From Paenibacillus psychroresistens (GTDB lineage Bacteria > Bacillota > Bacilli > Paenibacillales > NBRC-103111), in the NCBI RefSeq assembly GCF_009728935.1, contig NZ_CP034235.1, positions 6,709,501-6,773,500 on the forward strand: a stretch of DNA of 64,000 nucleotides, read 5' to 3'. Numbering within the stretch: position 1 is the first letter of the stretch; the number at the start of each line of letters is the position of its first letter. Below, piece by piece: positions 45,558 to 55,800 of this stretch. The notes under the pieces were generated by a model, which was not told where the DNA came from, made no database searches, and saw only the letters and a list, made by a program, of their open reading frames with translations. Position numbers and translations under genes: made by a program.

Positions 45558-45623
45558 TTATCTTATTCAGATAAATAACTTAATAAACTAAGATATATTT
45601 CATATTAGTCGGAGGTAATATTT

Positions 45624-46115
45624 ATGTCAAGCATAAATTCAGAGCGATCTCAATTGATTGATCACTTAATCGGGCAATTAAAACTATCCAGTACAAGAGG
45701 CATATTATTCCACCAGACACTAGCTGACTTTCTTGGTTTGAATATTACCGACCACAAATGCTTGGGCTTCCTGCTAGAAGAAGGTCCCCAAACTGCAGGC
45801 AAGCTTGCCGAGCTGACGGGTCTAACTACAGGGGCCGTCACAGGTGTAATCGATCGTCTCGAAAAAGCTGGTTATGTGAATCGGGAGAAGGATCCGCATG
45901 ATCGCAGACGTGTGATGATAGCTCCAGCTATGGATAGCCAAGCAAGAATGGGCAAGCTTTTCTTATCCCTCTATGAATCATCTGTCCAAATGAGCAGTCA
46001 ATATACAGACCAGGAGCTTAATGTTATTCTGCGATTCATTACCGAGAGCAGTCAAATGATGCTTCAAGAAACAGACAAATTAAAACAATTAATCGAAACT
46101 AAACCAAGCGAATAG
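45624..46115 (+). CDS. MarR-family transcriptional regulator
   Basis: 163 residues with winged helix (LGLNITDHKCLGFLLEEGPQTAGKLAELTGLTTGAVTGVIDRLEKAGYVNREKDPHDRRRVMI). The DRR wing loop is typical. CGGAGG precedes the ATG by 9 bases. Divergent from the DHA2 pump, which it probably represses. Confidence 0.92.
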   Translation: MSSINSERSQLIDHLIGQLKLSSTRGILFHQTLADFLGLNITDHKCLGFLLEEGPQTAGKLAELTGLTTGAVTGVIDRLEKAGYVNREKDPHDRRRVMIAPAMDSQARMGKLFLSLYESSVQMSSQYTDQELNVILRFITESSQMMLQETDKLKQLIETKPSE

Positions 46116-46132
46116 CTTCAAATTACTCTAGC

Positions 46133-48061
46133 TTACGAATTAACAATTTTATTAAAAGAGTTCACCGTTATAACATAATAAAAAAGATAAATGATTATAT
46201 AGGCTGTCACAGATAGTACAATGGGGAAAGCGTAGTTAAAAGTAATTAAATTAATACTTAATAATGCTTTTAGAATCATTGTACTATGCACGATCCCCAC
46301 AGCCAGCGGGAGTCCAAAAACAAACAAGGTTTGTTTTGCTACAGAATTCCTGATTTCTTTTTTACTAACTCCGATCTTCCGTAGAATTTCATAACGCCTT
46401 TTATCCGAGTGTGCCTCTGTCAGCTGTTTAAAGTAAATCATGCTCCCTGTTGCCGCTAGAAAAACCAAGCCCAAAAATCCTAGCATAAAAATACCTAAGC
46501 CTGCATCCTCGAGATTATGTCTATAGATACTATAGTAAGCAGTTACCTTGGCACCCTCTCTATCCAAATCCTTCAATTGAGCGGATACTGTACTTGCAGA
46601 TTCCTCATTGGCTACTTTGTAAACCTTATAAGTAATTGGCGGAACTTGCTTAGCCATCTCTGCATAAAGCCCATCACTGACGATAACGAGAAAATCGGGG
46701 TAGCTCCAGCTTAGCACCCTATCTTTCAACAAAGTAACAAAGGAAATAGCTTGTTCACCTTGAGGCAGTTTTATGTTAAGTGTAAATCCTCTAAAGTCCG
46801 CGCTAGAAAACGATGTATACAACGGTCGGATTATCGCTGCTTGCTCCCCTGTAAGCTCAATCTGCGTCTCTCTATCCAATGCTTTTGACATTAGATTAAA
46901 TGTACTCCGGGAAATCAGCTTAAGTGGATTTTCATCCTCCTCCAGCACACTAGGTGGCAAAATCTCCAAATTGGATGAAGCAATCTTCGTCCTGATGACC
47001 GGAATATCGAGCTGTGCAGTAACTGGGTGCGCTTGATCCCCGGCAATAACCTTCTCCACCTGCTGATCAAATGCTTCATCTTGCGAAACAAACGTATAGC
47101 TAAAAGGTGATTCTTTATTTGCTTGCGTAGCCACATTAACATATTGGGTATAACCCACCGTAATAGCGCTTAAAGTTACCGCACTAAGCAAAGCAATTGT
47201 CGCTAACATTCTTGCATTTCCTTTAATGCGATATAACAATTGTGAAGTACCAATTAAGTTCATGCCCCGATAATAACGCGCCTTGTTTTTCTGCGCCATT
47301 CTCAGGAGGTAAATCGTCAACGAGCGGAATAATAATAAAGTCCCAATAATAATACAGACCATGAACAGTAAAAAATAAATCGCCAATCGTGCGGAGGTTT
47401 CCATCGGTTGAAAAACAAGCCAATAACTGAACGCGATTAGAATAATGGCAAGAACCGCAACAATTACGGAAGTTTTCGGTGCTTGTTCCCCCTCTTTTTC
47501 CGCTTGAAACAATTCGATTAGCTTAAACCGATAAATCACTCGATAGGATTGTATGGAGGTAAAGAGAATAACAATGGCAAAGACTATGGCTGTATTAATA
47601 ATAGCTTGCCAAGATAGGCTAAAGCTTATTTCAATGGCTGAATCCAAGAGCTTAAGTAAGATCAATACAAACAATTTCGAGAGAATCGTTCCCAACACAA
47701 TACCCACAAGGAGCGCAATGGAACCCATAATCAAATTCTCATAGAACAGCATGCTGCCAATGGTTTTCTTCCTTACACCTAGCAGAGAATATAAGCCTAC
47801 CTCTTTCTTGCGCCTTTTGGTAAAAAAAGCATTGGAATATAGAACAAATACAGCGACAAACAAAATCAATATAACCGAGCCTTCCGTAAAAATAATGTTC
47901 ATGGAGTCGGAAGCGGAAATGCTTTTCTGAATATCAGAGCTATATTTAAGCGCAACAAATGTATAATAGATCACCACACTGAGAATCATCGAAATAAAGT
48001 AAATCAGATAGCTTTTAAAATTGCCAATGACGTTTTTTTTCACCACATTAAATAACGTCAT
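46133..48061 (-). CDS. BceB-type FtsX-like ABC permease for peptide-antibiotic resistance
   Basis: 642 residues. Four helices (to about 240), then further helices, a large extracellular domain of about 200 residues (about 310-510) and three final helices: the ten-helix BceB layout with FtsX cores at both ends. A TTG start at 48076 would cover the GGAGG site, so ATG 48061 is used; it overlaps the ATPase gene by 14 bases. With the neighbouring kinase it should act as detoxifier and co-sensor for bacitracin-like or lantibiotic peptides. Confidence 0.88.
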   Translation of the reverse strand: MTLFNVVKKNVIGNFKSYLIYFISMILSVVIYYTFVALKYSSDIQKSISASDSMNIIFTEGSVILILFVAVFVLYSNAFFTKRRKKEVGLYSLLGVRKKTIGSMLFYENLIMGSIALLVGIVLGTILSKLFVLILLKLLDSAIEISFSLSWQAIINTAIVFAIVILFTSIQSYRVIYRFKLIELFQAEKEGEQAPKTSVIVAVLAIILIAFSYWLVFQPMETSARLAIYFLLFMVCIIIGTLLLFRSLTIYLLRMAQKNKARYYRGMNLIGTSQLLYRIKGNARMLATIALLSAVTLSAITVGYTQYVNVATQANKESPFSYTFVSQDEAFDQQVEKVIAGDQAHPVTAQLDIPVIRTKIASSNLEILPPSVLEEDENPLKLISRSTFNLMSKALDRETQIELTGEQAAIIRPLYTSFSSADFRGFTLNIKLPQGEQAISFVTLLKDRVLSWSYPDFLVIVSDGLYAEMAKQVPPITYKVYKVANEESASTVSAQLKDLDREGAKVTAYYSIYRHNLEDAGLGIFMLGFLGLVFLAATGSMIYFKQLTEAHSDKRRYEILRKIGVSKKEIRNSVAKQTLFVFGLPLAVGIVHSTMILKALLSINLITFNYAFPIVLSVTAYIIIYLFYYVITVNSFNKIVNS

Positions 48062-48815
48062 TCGAGCCACCTCCAAGCACGACTAATACATCCAATATTT
48101 TTCTGAAAAATTCCTTGCGTGAAATCTCACCCTTCACTAGCTCTGTGAACATTTTGCCATCTTTAATGAACAATACACGTTTACAATAACTTGCAGCAAA
48201 AGCGTCATGCGTAACCATCAATATGGTCGTTTGATTCCGCTCATTTAATCCTTTCAAGCTTTCCAACAAATCTGTGGCTGACTTAGAATCGAGCGAGCCC
48301 GTAGGCTCATCTGCCAAAATTAAGCGCGGGTTGGAAATAATCGCTCTGGATGCGGCTGTACGCTGCTTTTGGCCCCCAGAAATGTGGTAGGGATATTTAT
48401 CAAGAATCGGACGAATCCCAAAGGTATCGGCAATTTCATCCACTCTACGTTCCATTTCCGCAACATTCATTCTGGCTAGAGCCAGCGGCAGCAGTATATT
48501 TTCCCTCACCGTTAATGTGTCCAGCAAATTGAAATCCTGAAAAATAAAACCAAGCTTATCGCGACGGAATGTGGATAGTTGCTCCTCTTTCATGCTTATA
48601 ATACTTACTCCGTCAATCCGAATATCACCGGTTGTGGGCTGATCGATAGTCGCTAATAAATTAAGCAGAGTGGTTTTGCCAGACCCCGATGGCCCCATAA
48701 TCGCGACGAATTCGCCTTCCTGAACATTTAAATCAATTTCATCCAATGCCGGAAAGACAATTCCCTTAGCACCGTATACTTTTTTAATTTGCTTAGCTTC
48801 AACAACATATTTCAT
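48048..48815 (-). CDS. BceA-type ABC transporter ATP-binding protein
   Basis: 255 residues: Walker A GPSGSGKTT, Q-loop FIFQDFNLLDTLTV, signature ISGGQKQR, Walker B LILADEPTGSLD and VTHD switch. The C-terminal extension is short. Start at the second ATG, 9 bases after GGAGG, rather than the first at 48821. Partner of the permease gene that it overlaps. Confidence 0.9.
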   Translation of the reverse strand: MKYVVEAKQIKKVYGAKGIVFPALDEIDLNVQEGEFVAIMGPSGSGKTTLLNLLATIDQPTTGDIRIDGVSIISMKEEQLSTFRRDKLGFIFQDFNLLDTLTVRENILLPLALARMNVAEMERRVDEIADTFGIRPILDKYPYHISGGQKQRTAASRAIISNPRLILADEPTGSLDSKSATDLLESLKGLNERNQTTILMVTHDAFAASYCKRVLFIKDGKMFTELVKGEISRKEFFRKILDVLVVLGGGSNDVI

Positions 48816-48915
48816 CTTCATTTACCTCCACTACTGATTTCTGCTCTATGCATTCATACTACCATCCACAGAACTAACCAACCATCGAATCAGCTTACAG
48901 CTTGTGGATTAAACC

Positions 48916-48929
48916 TTACATTTTTGTCA
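48916..48929. promoter_or_regulatory. Possible BceR-type binding site
   Basis: TTACA-TTTT-TGTCA fits, with one deviation, the TNACA-N4-TGTAA inverted repeat I recall for BceR-like regulators. It lies in the 145-base gap between the divergent transporter and two-component genes. Confidence 0.5.
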
Positions 48930-48966
48930 CGTCTGTGCTACCATCCTTGTATTAGGAGGGATGATT

Positions 48967-49638
48967 ATGAAGATCATGATTGTAGAGGATGAGCCTACTA
49001 TTCGCGATATGGTAGGAGAAGCACTCGGTAAATGGGGTATTGAAGCCGTATTAACCATTGATTTCGAGCAGGTACTGCAGCTATTCTTGACTGAAAAACC
49101 TCATCTAGTGCTAATGGATATCAATTTACCGGCTTATGATGGATTTTACTGGTGCAATAAAATTAGAGAGGTTTCCAAAGTACCTATAATCTTCCTCTCC
49201 TCACGCAACACACCGATGGATATGGTCATGTCGATGAATATGGGCGGAGATGATTTCATTCAGAAGCCCTTTTATACAGATGTACTGGTCGCCAAAATTA
49301 ACGCATTATTAAGGAGAACCTACTCTTACGCCGAGATAGAATCCCAAGCGTTAGAGCATGACGGCATATTCCTTAATCTGCTGGAGGGCAACATGTTCTC
49401 AGGTGAGCAAAAAGTCGAGCTTTCCAAAAACGAATTTAAAATTCTCTTGCTGCTGATGCAGCATAAAGGCGTCATTGTGAGCCGTGAAAAAGTCATGCGC
49501 AGCTTGTGGGAGGATGAAAGCTTTGTTGACGATAATACGCTAACCGTCAATATGACAAGACTGCGTAAGAAGCTTGCGGAGCTTGGCAAAGAGAGCTTCA
49601 TCAGCACCAAGAAAGGACAAGGGTATATGATCCTATGA
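48967..49638 (+). CDS. BceR-type response regulator (OmpR family)
   Basis: 223 residues. Receiver with VEDEPT, phospho-Asp in LVLMDINLPAYDG, Ser in FLSSRN and Lys in IQKPF; winged helix with LSKNEFKILLLLMQHKGVIVSREKVMRSLW and NTLTVNMTRLRKKL. An ATG at 48961 touches the AGGAGGG site, so ATG 48967 is chosen. It overlaps the kinase gene by 4 bases. Confidence 0.9.
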   Translation: MKIMIVEDEPTIRDMVGEALGKWGIEAVLTIDFEQVLQLFLTEKPHLVLMDINLPAYDGFYWCNKIREVSKVPIIFLSSRNTPMDMVMSMNMGGDDFIQKPFYTDVLVAKINALLRRTYSYAEIESQALEHDGIFLNLLEGNMFSGEQKVELSKNEFKILLLLMQHKGVIVSREKVMRSLWEDESFVDDNTLTVNMTRLRKKLAELGKESFISTKKGQGYMIL

Positions 49639-50660
49639 GCTTTATTCGCTATGTTTTGGATAAACGGTATTTTCTTGTCTTATATGTTGTACTAATGCTC
49701 TTCGTTTCATTAATTATGCTGGTAAGCGTCAATCACCAGCATGCTATTAATAATCTGCTATACACGAATATTACTTGTCTCTTTTTTGTCTGCTGCTACT
49801 TGACTGCTGGTTACTATTACCGCAATTCCTACTATGATAAGCTGAAAAAGCTGATAGCGAATACACATGAAGACACTGCCACCGCATTGCCTGAACCACA
49901 AAATTATGAGCAAGCACTTTACATAGACCTGCTAAAAAAGCTGCATTCCGAGCACTCCAATCGGCTACAGAAATTGCATGCTGAAAAAAGAGATCATCAG
50001 GATTTTATCATGTCATGGATCCATGAAGTCAAGCTTCCCATTGCCTCAAGTCGGCTGCTAATGGAGCATAGTACGGGGAAATCAGTAGACTATATGGTTG
50101 ATAAATTAGAGGACGAGCTGAATAAAATTGATAATTATGTCGAGCAAGCTCTCTATTACTCGCGAATTGATACGTTCTCCAAGGATTATTTCATTACCGA
50201 AACACTCTTGGATCAAATTATTAAAGAGAGTATTAAAAAATACGCCAAGCTATTTATCAATAAACGCATTCGTTTTAAAATGTATGAGACTCCACAATTT
50301 ATCCAAACAGACAGCAAGTGGCTTGGTTTTATTATCGATCAAATCATAGCTAATGCATTAAAATATACAGGGGATGGCGGCGAAATTCTGATTAGCTTTG
50401 AGGAGGACCAGCTAGAAAAAAGGTTGCTGCTCATAGATTCAGGAATTGGTATTAAACCAGAGGATATCCAGCGTGTTTTTGAGAAAGGATTTACAGGCTC
50501 GTCTGGGAGAAGTTTTACCAAATCAACTGGGATGGGACTATATTTGGCTTTGCAATTATCCATTAAGCTTGATCATAGACTATCTATTCAATCGGAGGAA
50601 GGTAAATACACTAAGCTGATCATTCATTTCCCGAAAATTAGAAATTACTTCAATATGTAA
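49635..50660 (+). CDS. BceS-type intramembrane-sensing histidine kinase
   Basis: 341 residues. Two helices at 13-62 with only a very short outer loop, no HAMP or sensor domain, then the H box SWIHEVKLPIASSRLLME and HATPase motifs QIIANALKYTGDGG, DSGIGIKPEDIQRVFEKGFTG and STGMGLYLA. This is the intramembrane-sensing class, which needs its BceAB-like transporter to detect the peptide. Convergent with the Crp gene, with only 21 bases between. Confidence 0.92.
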   Translation: MSFIRYVLDKRYFLVLYVVLMLFVSLIMLVSVNHQHAINNLLYTNITCLFFVCCYLTAGYYYRNSYYDKLKKLIANTHEDTATALPEPQNYEQALYIDLLKKLHSEHSNRLQKLHAEKRDHQDFIMSWIHEVKLPIASSRLLMEHSTGKSVDYMVDKLEDELNKIDNYVEQALYYSRIDTFSKDYFITETLLDQIIKESIKKYAKLFINKRIRFKMYETPQFIQTDSKWLGFIIDQIIANALKYTGDGGEILISFEEDQLEKRLLLIDSGIGIKPEDIQRVFEKGFTGSSGRSFTKSTGMGLYLALQLSIKLDHRLSIQSEEGKYTKLIIHFPKIRNYFNM

Positions 50661-50681
50661 GTGAACTATCTAGTTTGTAAT

Positions 50682-51377
50682 TTAAACGTCTGTTACCTTT
50701 TTTTCAAAATTAGCTGGATCCTTGAGAATTATTTTTTTCTGATCCACAGTAATAAAGCCTTCCTCTTGAAGCTCCTGCAATATCTTAGAAGCTGTTTCGC
50801 GAACAGCACCTACCAGATCAGCAATTTGTTGATGAGTCAGCTTCAAATTAATCTGCATTTCACCATTTGCTAATAAAGTACCATGTTCCTTGGAAAGACG
50901 TAGTAATATTTTTAAAATTCGTTCGCGTGCATTCAGAAAAGTAAGATCTTGAATTTGTTCATTGGCATTACGCAGGCGCTCCATCGTAAACCATAACATC
51001 TGCAAGGCCATTTTATTATTCTTAACCAACAGCTGCTCAAAGTCACGTCTTCTCAGCACATAGAGATCAGTAGCCTCTAACGTTTCCGCTGTAGCGGATC
51101 GCAGGAGACCAGGTTTGATTAATGCCATTTCGCCGAAATAATTACCTTCACGGATAAAAGCAAGAATTACGGTTTTAGCTCCGTCAAAGCTGTATATTTT
51201 GACAAGCCCTGATTCTATAATATAGAATTCGTCCCCCTCATCACCTTCAAAGAAAATGATTGAACCCTTTTTCACTCTTCTTTTTTGAAACAAGGGTATG
51301 GTAGATTCCAAATATCCAGCATCAAGATCCTGCAAAAAGGGGAGTGTTCTCAGAACTGCTTTTATATCCCTTTCCAT
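50682..51377 (-). CDS. Crp/Fnr-family transcriptional regulator
   Basis: 231 residues. Cyclic-nucleotide-binding fold (IIFFEGDEGDEFYIIESGLVKIYS...REGNYFGEMALIKPGLLRSATAETLEATDLYVL) and C-terminal HTH_Crp (LTHQQIADLVGAVRETASKILQELQEEGFITV). The cAMP-contact Arg-Ser pair (RSATAE) is partly kept. No Cys cluster for FNR-type oxygen sensing. It starts directly after the HD-GYP stop (TAA-ATG), so the pair is co-transcribed. Confidence 0.9.
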   Translation of the reverse strand: MERDIKAVLRTLPFLQDLDAGYLESTIPLFQKRRVKKGSIIFFEGDEGDEFYIIESGLVKIYSFDGAKTVILAFIREGNYFGEMALIKPGLLRSATAETLEATDLYVLRRRDFEQLLVKNNKMALQMLWFTMERLRNANEQIQDLTFLNARERILKILLRLSKEHGTLLANGEMQINLKLTHQQIADLVGAVRETASKILQELQEEGFITVDQKKIILKDPANFEKKVTDV

Positions 51378-52409
51378 TTATACAATCTCCTTTTCCCTTG
51401 AAAAACACAAATCCCTGCTTGAGAGTACCTCCTTAATAAATAAGGTTTGATGATCTAACAAGGAAATGGTTTGATCTTTATCCAGCACTCTAATCACAGG
51501 TCTCGATGAATTCGTTTTGTTGATTTCCGTCACTATTCCGCTTACCCCATTCGTCAAACTTACTATAGTCCCAACCGGATAAGGTACAACGTTTCGCATA
51601 AAGGCTTGCACAATATGAATATCATAGGTTGTTTCTACTTTCGACATGATATACTCAATTCCTTCATGCGGAAGTCGATTTTTGTCAATTTCATTCACGT
51701 GATGATCAAAATCATTAGCAACTGCACAAATTTGCGCCATTTCTCTAATCTCTTTACCCTTCACTCCGAATGGAAAACCCGTACCATTGGTCTTCTCATG
51801 ATGTTGCAATACCAAATGTGCGGCCATTAAAGGGATTTCCTGATGCTTGCGGATTATATCAAAACCTGCTTTGGGATGCTCATGATAGGGATCCTTAAGA
51901 CCTGGCAATGCATACCCAATATCATGCAACATAGCACCTATACCAATTACACGCAGCTGCTCCACACTATAATCCAATGCTTTAGCCGTCAATACCGATA
52001 ACATCGCAACATTGATACTATGATCCAATAAGTATCCTGTTCGTGTGCGAATATTCTTAGTCTGAATTAATGGATCTTGCTCTGCAACCAAGTAATTAAC
52101 CATTTCCTCGCTGGTTTCAATCAATGATTTACTGTTGAAATTTCTCTTTTGTGTAATCTCTTCAAATGCATTATTCAAGGCAGAAATGGCTTTCATGCGA
52201 AATCTCATGCTATCTCCATCTTCGACTTGAATATCTTGGAAGCGTTCATCTTCTATGTATATGCCTTCGATCTGCAATCTTTTGAGTCCTTCAATTAATC
52301 TTGTCGTAACTATCATACCCTGCCGCAATACCAGCCGTCCATCTGCCGCATAGATATCCATTCCGATTCGATCACCTTCACGCACATCATCCGCTGTAAC
52401 GAGTCTCAC
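51378..52409 (-). CDS. HD-GYP domain protein, copy 1 (putative c-di-GMP phosphodiesterase)
   Basis: 343 residues. N-terminal domain of about 120 residues (VREGDRIGMDIYAADGRLVLRQGMIVTTRLIEGLKRL) and an HD-GYP domain: DHSINVAMLSVLTAKAL, HDIGYALPG, HPKAGFDII, HHEKTNGTGFP, ANDFDHHVNEI. The metal-binding His/Asp set is present, but GYP reads GFP and HDIGK reads HDIGY. A longer ORF begins at 52442; GTG 52409, after GAGGTGG, gives MRLV, which aligns with the MRMV start of its paralogue at 59884. Likely hydrolyses or senses cyclic di-GMP. Confidence 0.85.
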   Translation of the reverse strand: MRLVTADDVREGDRIGMDIYAADGRLVLRQGMIVTTRLIEGLKRLQIEGIYIEDERFQDIQVEDGDSMRFRMKAISALNNAFEEITQKRNFNSKSLIETSEEMVNYLVAEQDPLIQTKNIRTRTGYLLDHSINVAMLSVLTAKALDYSVEQLRVIGIGAMLHDIGYALPGLKDPYHEHPKAGFDIIRKHQEIPLMAAHLVLQHHEKTNGTGFPFGVKGKEIREMAQICAVANDFDHHVNEIDKNRLPHEGIEYIMSKVETTYDIHIVQAFMRNVVPYPVGTIVSLTNGVSGIVTEINKTNSSRPVIRVLDKDQTISLLDHQTLFIKEVLSSRDLCFSREKEIV

Positions 52410-52614
52410 TTCATCCACCTCAAGATATAGTTCTAAGGTCACTGACCTTAATCAAATAGTAGCATAGCGATTTGTCTTATTCTGTAATCTCTATTACAAA
52501 ACAAAGAAATAGGTCGGATAATGCAGACTAATGTGACTAAAGAAGGATATACAACTTTTTGATTAGGAGTTTGGTACCGTTTTCATTGGACGAACGATTT
52601 CTTATCTGCATTGG

Positions 52615-52707
52615 CTACTTAATTAAGTCATTTATTGTTGATCTTATCTGCTCCTCCGTCATAGTCCCAATTTTCTTTTTTGCGATATTCCCCGCTATAA
52701 AATCCAA
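52615..52707 (-). CDS. Possible 30-aa small protein
   Basis: TTG start 8 bases after GAAAGGAG, then MDFIAGNIAKKKIGTMTEEQ and 10 more residues, amphipathic and basic, ending in TAG. No family recognised. A TATAAT lies just upstream (52729-52734), which would leave only a short leader. The start and size make it uncertain. The rest of the gap 52443-52829 shows only the SLH terminator and the HD-GYP promoter region. Confidence 0.35.
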   Translation of the reverse strand: MDFIAGNIAKKKIGTMTEEQIRSTINDLIK

Positions 52708-52752
52708 CTTGTTTCTCCTTTCATCTGATTATAATGGTAGATCCAAGCGCAC

Positions 52753-52787
52753 AAAAACCCATGAAATTTTGAAATTTCACGGGTTTG
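52753..52787 (-). terminator. Terminator of the thioredoxin-like SLH gene
   Basis: The stem AAACCC-x-TGAAAT / ATTTCA-x-GGGTTT is followed on the minus strand by TTTTTG. It lies about 45 bases past the stop. Confidence 0.75.
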
Positions 52788-52829
52788 CCGCTGGATTCAA
52801 AGCTTGATTTTATTCCAATACCTTAGCTA

Positions 52830-55800
52830 TTACTTTGAAAACAAGTTATACAGAACCTGCGCTACTTGCGCTCTCGTAGTTACACCTTTAGGGTTAAGCT
52901 TTGAATCACTACCTGTGATAACTCCACTCTCAACAAGTATTTTGAATGCTTCTTGTGCATAGCCTGCAATTTGACTTGCATCTTTAAAGCTCGAAACTGT
53001 TGCACTTGTTTTATCTTGTGGAAGCTCACCTAGAACATCAAGGGCTTTATACAATAGTGTGAATAAATCTTGACGTGTAATCTGAGCATCTGGAGCGAAT
53101 TTGTTGTTGCCTATACCTGCAGTAATTCCAAGTTTTTTGGCAGCTGCAAGGTAATTAGTATAATAGGTATTTCCTGCATCCGCATAATTATCGGATCCTA
53201 CTGCTTCTTCCTTCACTCCATAGGCTTTCAATAATAAAGCAATGAATTGACCTCTGGTCACAGTAGCATTCGGGCTGTATTTATTCCCGCCTGTTCCGCT
53301 GGTAATTTCTCGTGCAGCTAGGAATCCTACTGCATTGCTGTACCAAGCTGAATCTGAGATGTCAGCAAAGGTTACTTTGTTATAGCCAATAATATATTTG
53401 GAGAAATGCGTTGTGCTAAAATCAACAGTTCCCGTTGCTGCGTTAAACTTGCCGCGAATAGTTTCCAATTCACCTGCATCAGTAACATAGTAGACGATGA
53501 CAGAGTCTTGATCTTCTCCCGCTTTAAGCACATAAGGAACACTAATGCTTACACTGCCCCCGCCAAAGGTTGAGACATTGCTGCCTCCTGCAGTTACGGT
53601 AAAGTCATACACCGGTCTGTCTCCTAATACTTGCTTGCTTTCTTCTGATAGCTCTACCTTAGCAATTTTAATAATGATGTCACCTGAACCTGCTGCTGGA
53701 TGGATACTTCCCGCTGCTTTTGAGTCAAAAGTGATCGTGCCAATTCCAAAGTCAATCTTAATGTCAGCTTTAGTGCTGCCTGTCAAATCACTGAATGTAT
53801 TCGCTGGTAGTGTTAACTCAGACGATTTAGTATCAGCAGTCGCTGCAACCTTGAATACCACGGTAGTGGACTTGCCAGCAACTGCATCCTTCTTAGCGTT
53901 TTCTACTAGGGTTGTAACAGCTTCAGTAGATACTGATGCTGTAGTTGCTCCTGTAGCGGCATCCGTTTTTGAAGGTACTGCCAGTGTTCCACTAGTCGGA
54001 ACAGCAGTCGGTACAGGTGTTGCAGTTGGAGTTGCGGTTGGTGTTCCACCTGTTCCAGGATCCCCATTTCCACCAGTTGAAGTGGAATAAGCTGGAACTA
54101 CAACATCTACCGATTCGCTAGCTGCATATATTGGTGTGGTTGGTGCTACATTTTTTGTAACTCTATCTTTTCCAGATCCAGTTGAAACAGTAACCGGTCC
54201 ATTATATCCTACCTTAGCCGCATATCTTACATTGTAAGTGCCTGGCGCTAAGTTAGTAATATTATCTCCTGTAACATACACATAATCAGTAACTGTAGAA
54301 AGCTTGTACTCTTGTCCAAATGCTACACCATTAATTTGTCCGTTATTGGCTGTGGATGAAGTAGGTGAAATACCTCTTAATCCTGTTGGTTTAGCTTCCA
54401 GCTTAGAAAAAATAGTTTTCAGAGCCGTTACATAATTCGCTTTGTTTAATCCTACTATACCATTATTATTAGCTGTTTCCTGAATGTTCGCCCAATTATA
54501 CATCAATTCAGTGTGTCCAAGAATCGGAGCACTATTACCATCTTTATCTTTATTATCTTTATTATACGTAAATAGGTATGGAACCTGTGCTTTGTTTGCA
54601 ACTACAGTTTTACCATCGTTGACATAACTCACATTATTAGAAGCTATATTATATTCTGTATTAATGTTAGTTAAATAAGTTTTAACTAGATCCACATACA
54701 AGTTTGCATAAGGATGATTCGTATCCCTGACTTGCAGAAAAGTACTATTATGCTGACCATTTACATCAAACACAGGTATTCCCACCGTTATTCCTGAGTC
54801 AAGCTTGGTATCCCAGAAATAAACCTTATCCACATTATACTTTTTCGCATATTCATTTACATATTTGATGATCGCTGATGTATTGGGGCACCAAGATCCA
54901 CCGAATAGAATTGCATAATTCCCCTTAGTCTGCAACAGCTTAGTCAATTCGTGATAGGTTACATGTTCATATACAAGTGAGATATCATCGGCTTTAACAA
55001 AGACATCTTTGCCGACAGAAGCATCCTTGGCTTTATTAAATTCAGGTGCAATAAAATCCCAGTTATCAACTGAATTAAAAGTATTATATCCTGCAGTTTG
55101 GGCTTGTCCGAATACAGCCCTTAACTGAGCTTTATAAGTATCTACTGAACTAGCTGATGAGAAGTTACTATAATTATAGCTTGCCAAGCCTGCTGGACCA
55201 TGTTTCTCCAAGTAGGAAACTATCGGAGCGCTAACATTATTCGAATCCTTATTATCTTTGTTGTAAACAAAGAGAAATGGGGAGGTGATTTTTTTTGCTG
55301 TTCCCGACCCTAGAATAGTAGAGTCTGTCGTGGTACCAGGTGATGTTACTACTTTGTTTGATCGCTTGGTATAAGTAACATCTGAAACTGTGTTAGTATT
55401 TAGGTTCGTTAAGTAAGTATTAACGAATTTCACATATACTTCTGCATAATCAAAATACTTATAAGTAGACGTTGTAACTCCCTTGTAAGTACTAGATGTT
55501 ACTGTACTAAGTTCCTTGGTTTGTGCAATATCAAAATCTTTGCCATCTAGCTTAGTATCAAAGTTATAAATGGTTTTAACGCCATATTCTTTAGCCACTT
55601 GATTAATATATCCAATATCGGCTTGAGTTTCGTCGCTCCAAGCACCGCCAAAGAGTACAACATAGGTACCTTCGCTTCTTAATACTGTATCCAAATCCTC
55701 GATTGTTACTGTTTTAAAAACATGATTAGTATCCCCCAAATGTGGATACACATCACTGAAATAATCATAATGGCTAACACTTTTATTATACGTAGCACCA

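Noticed and set aside
52559-52807. 82-codon plus-strand frame in the gap before the SLH gene
   Set aside because: Runs through the SLH terminator hairpin and has no ribosome binding site or family likeness.
53545-54090. 181-codon plus-strand frame opposite the thioredoxin-like SLH gene
   Set aside because: Val/Pro/Ser-rich shadow of linker and beta-domain sequence.
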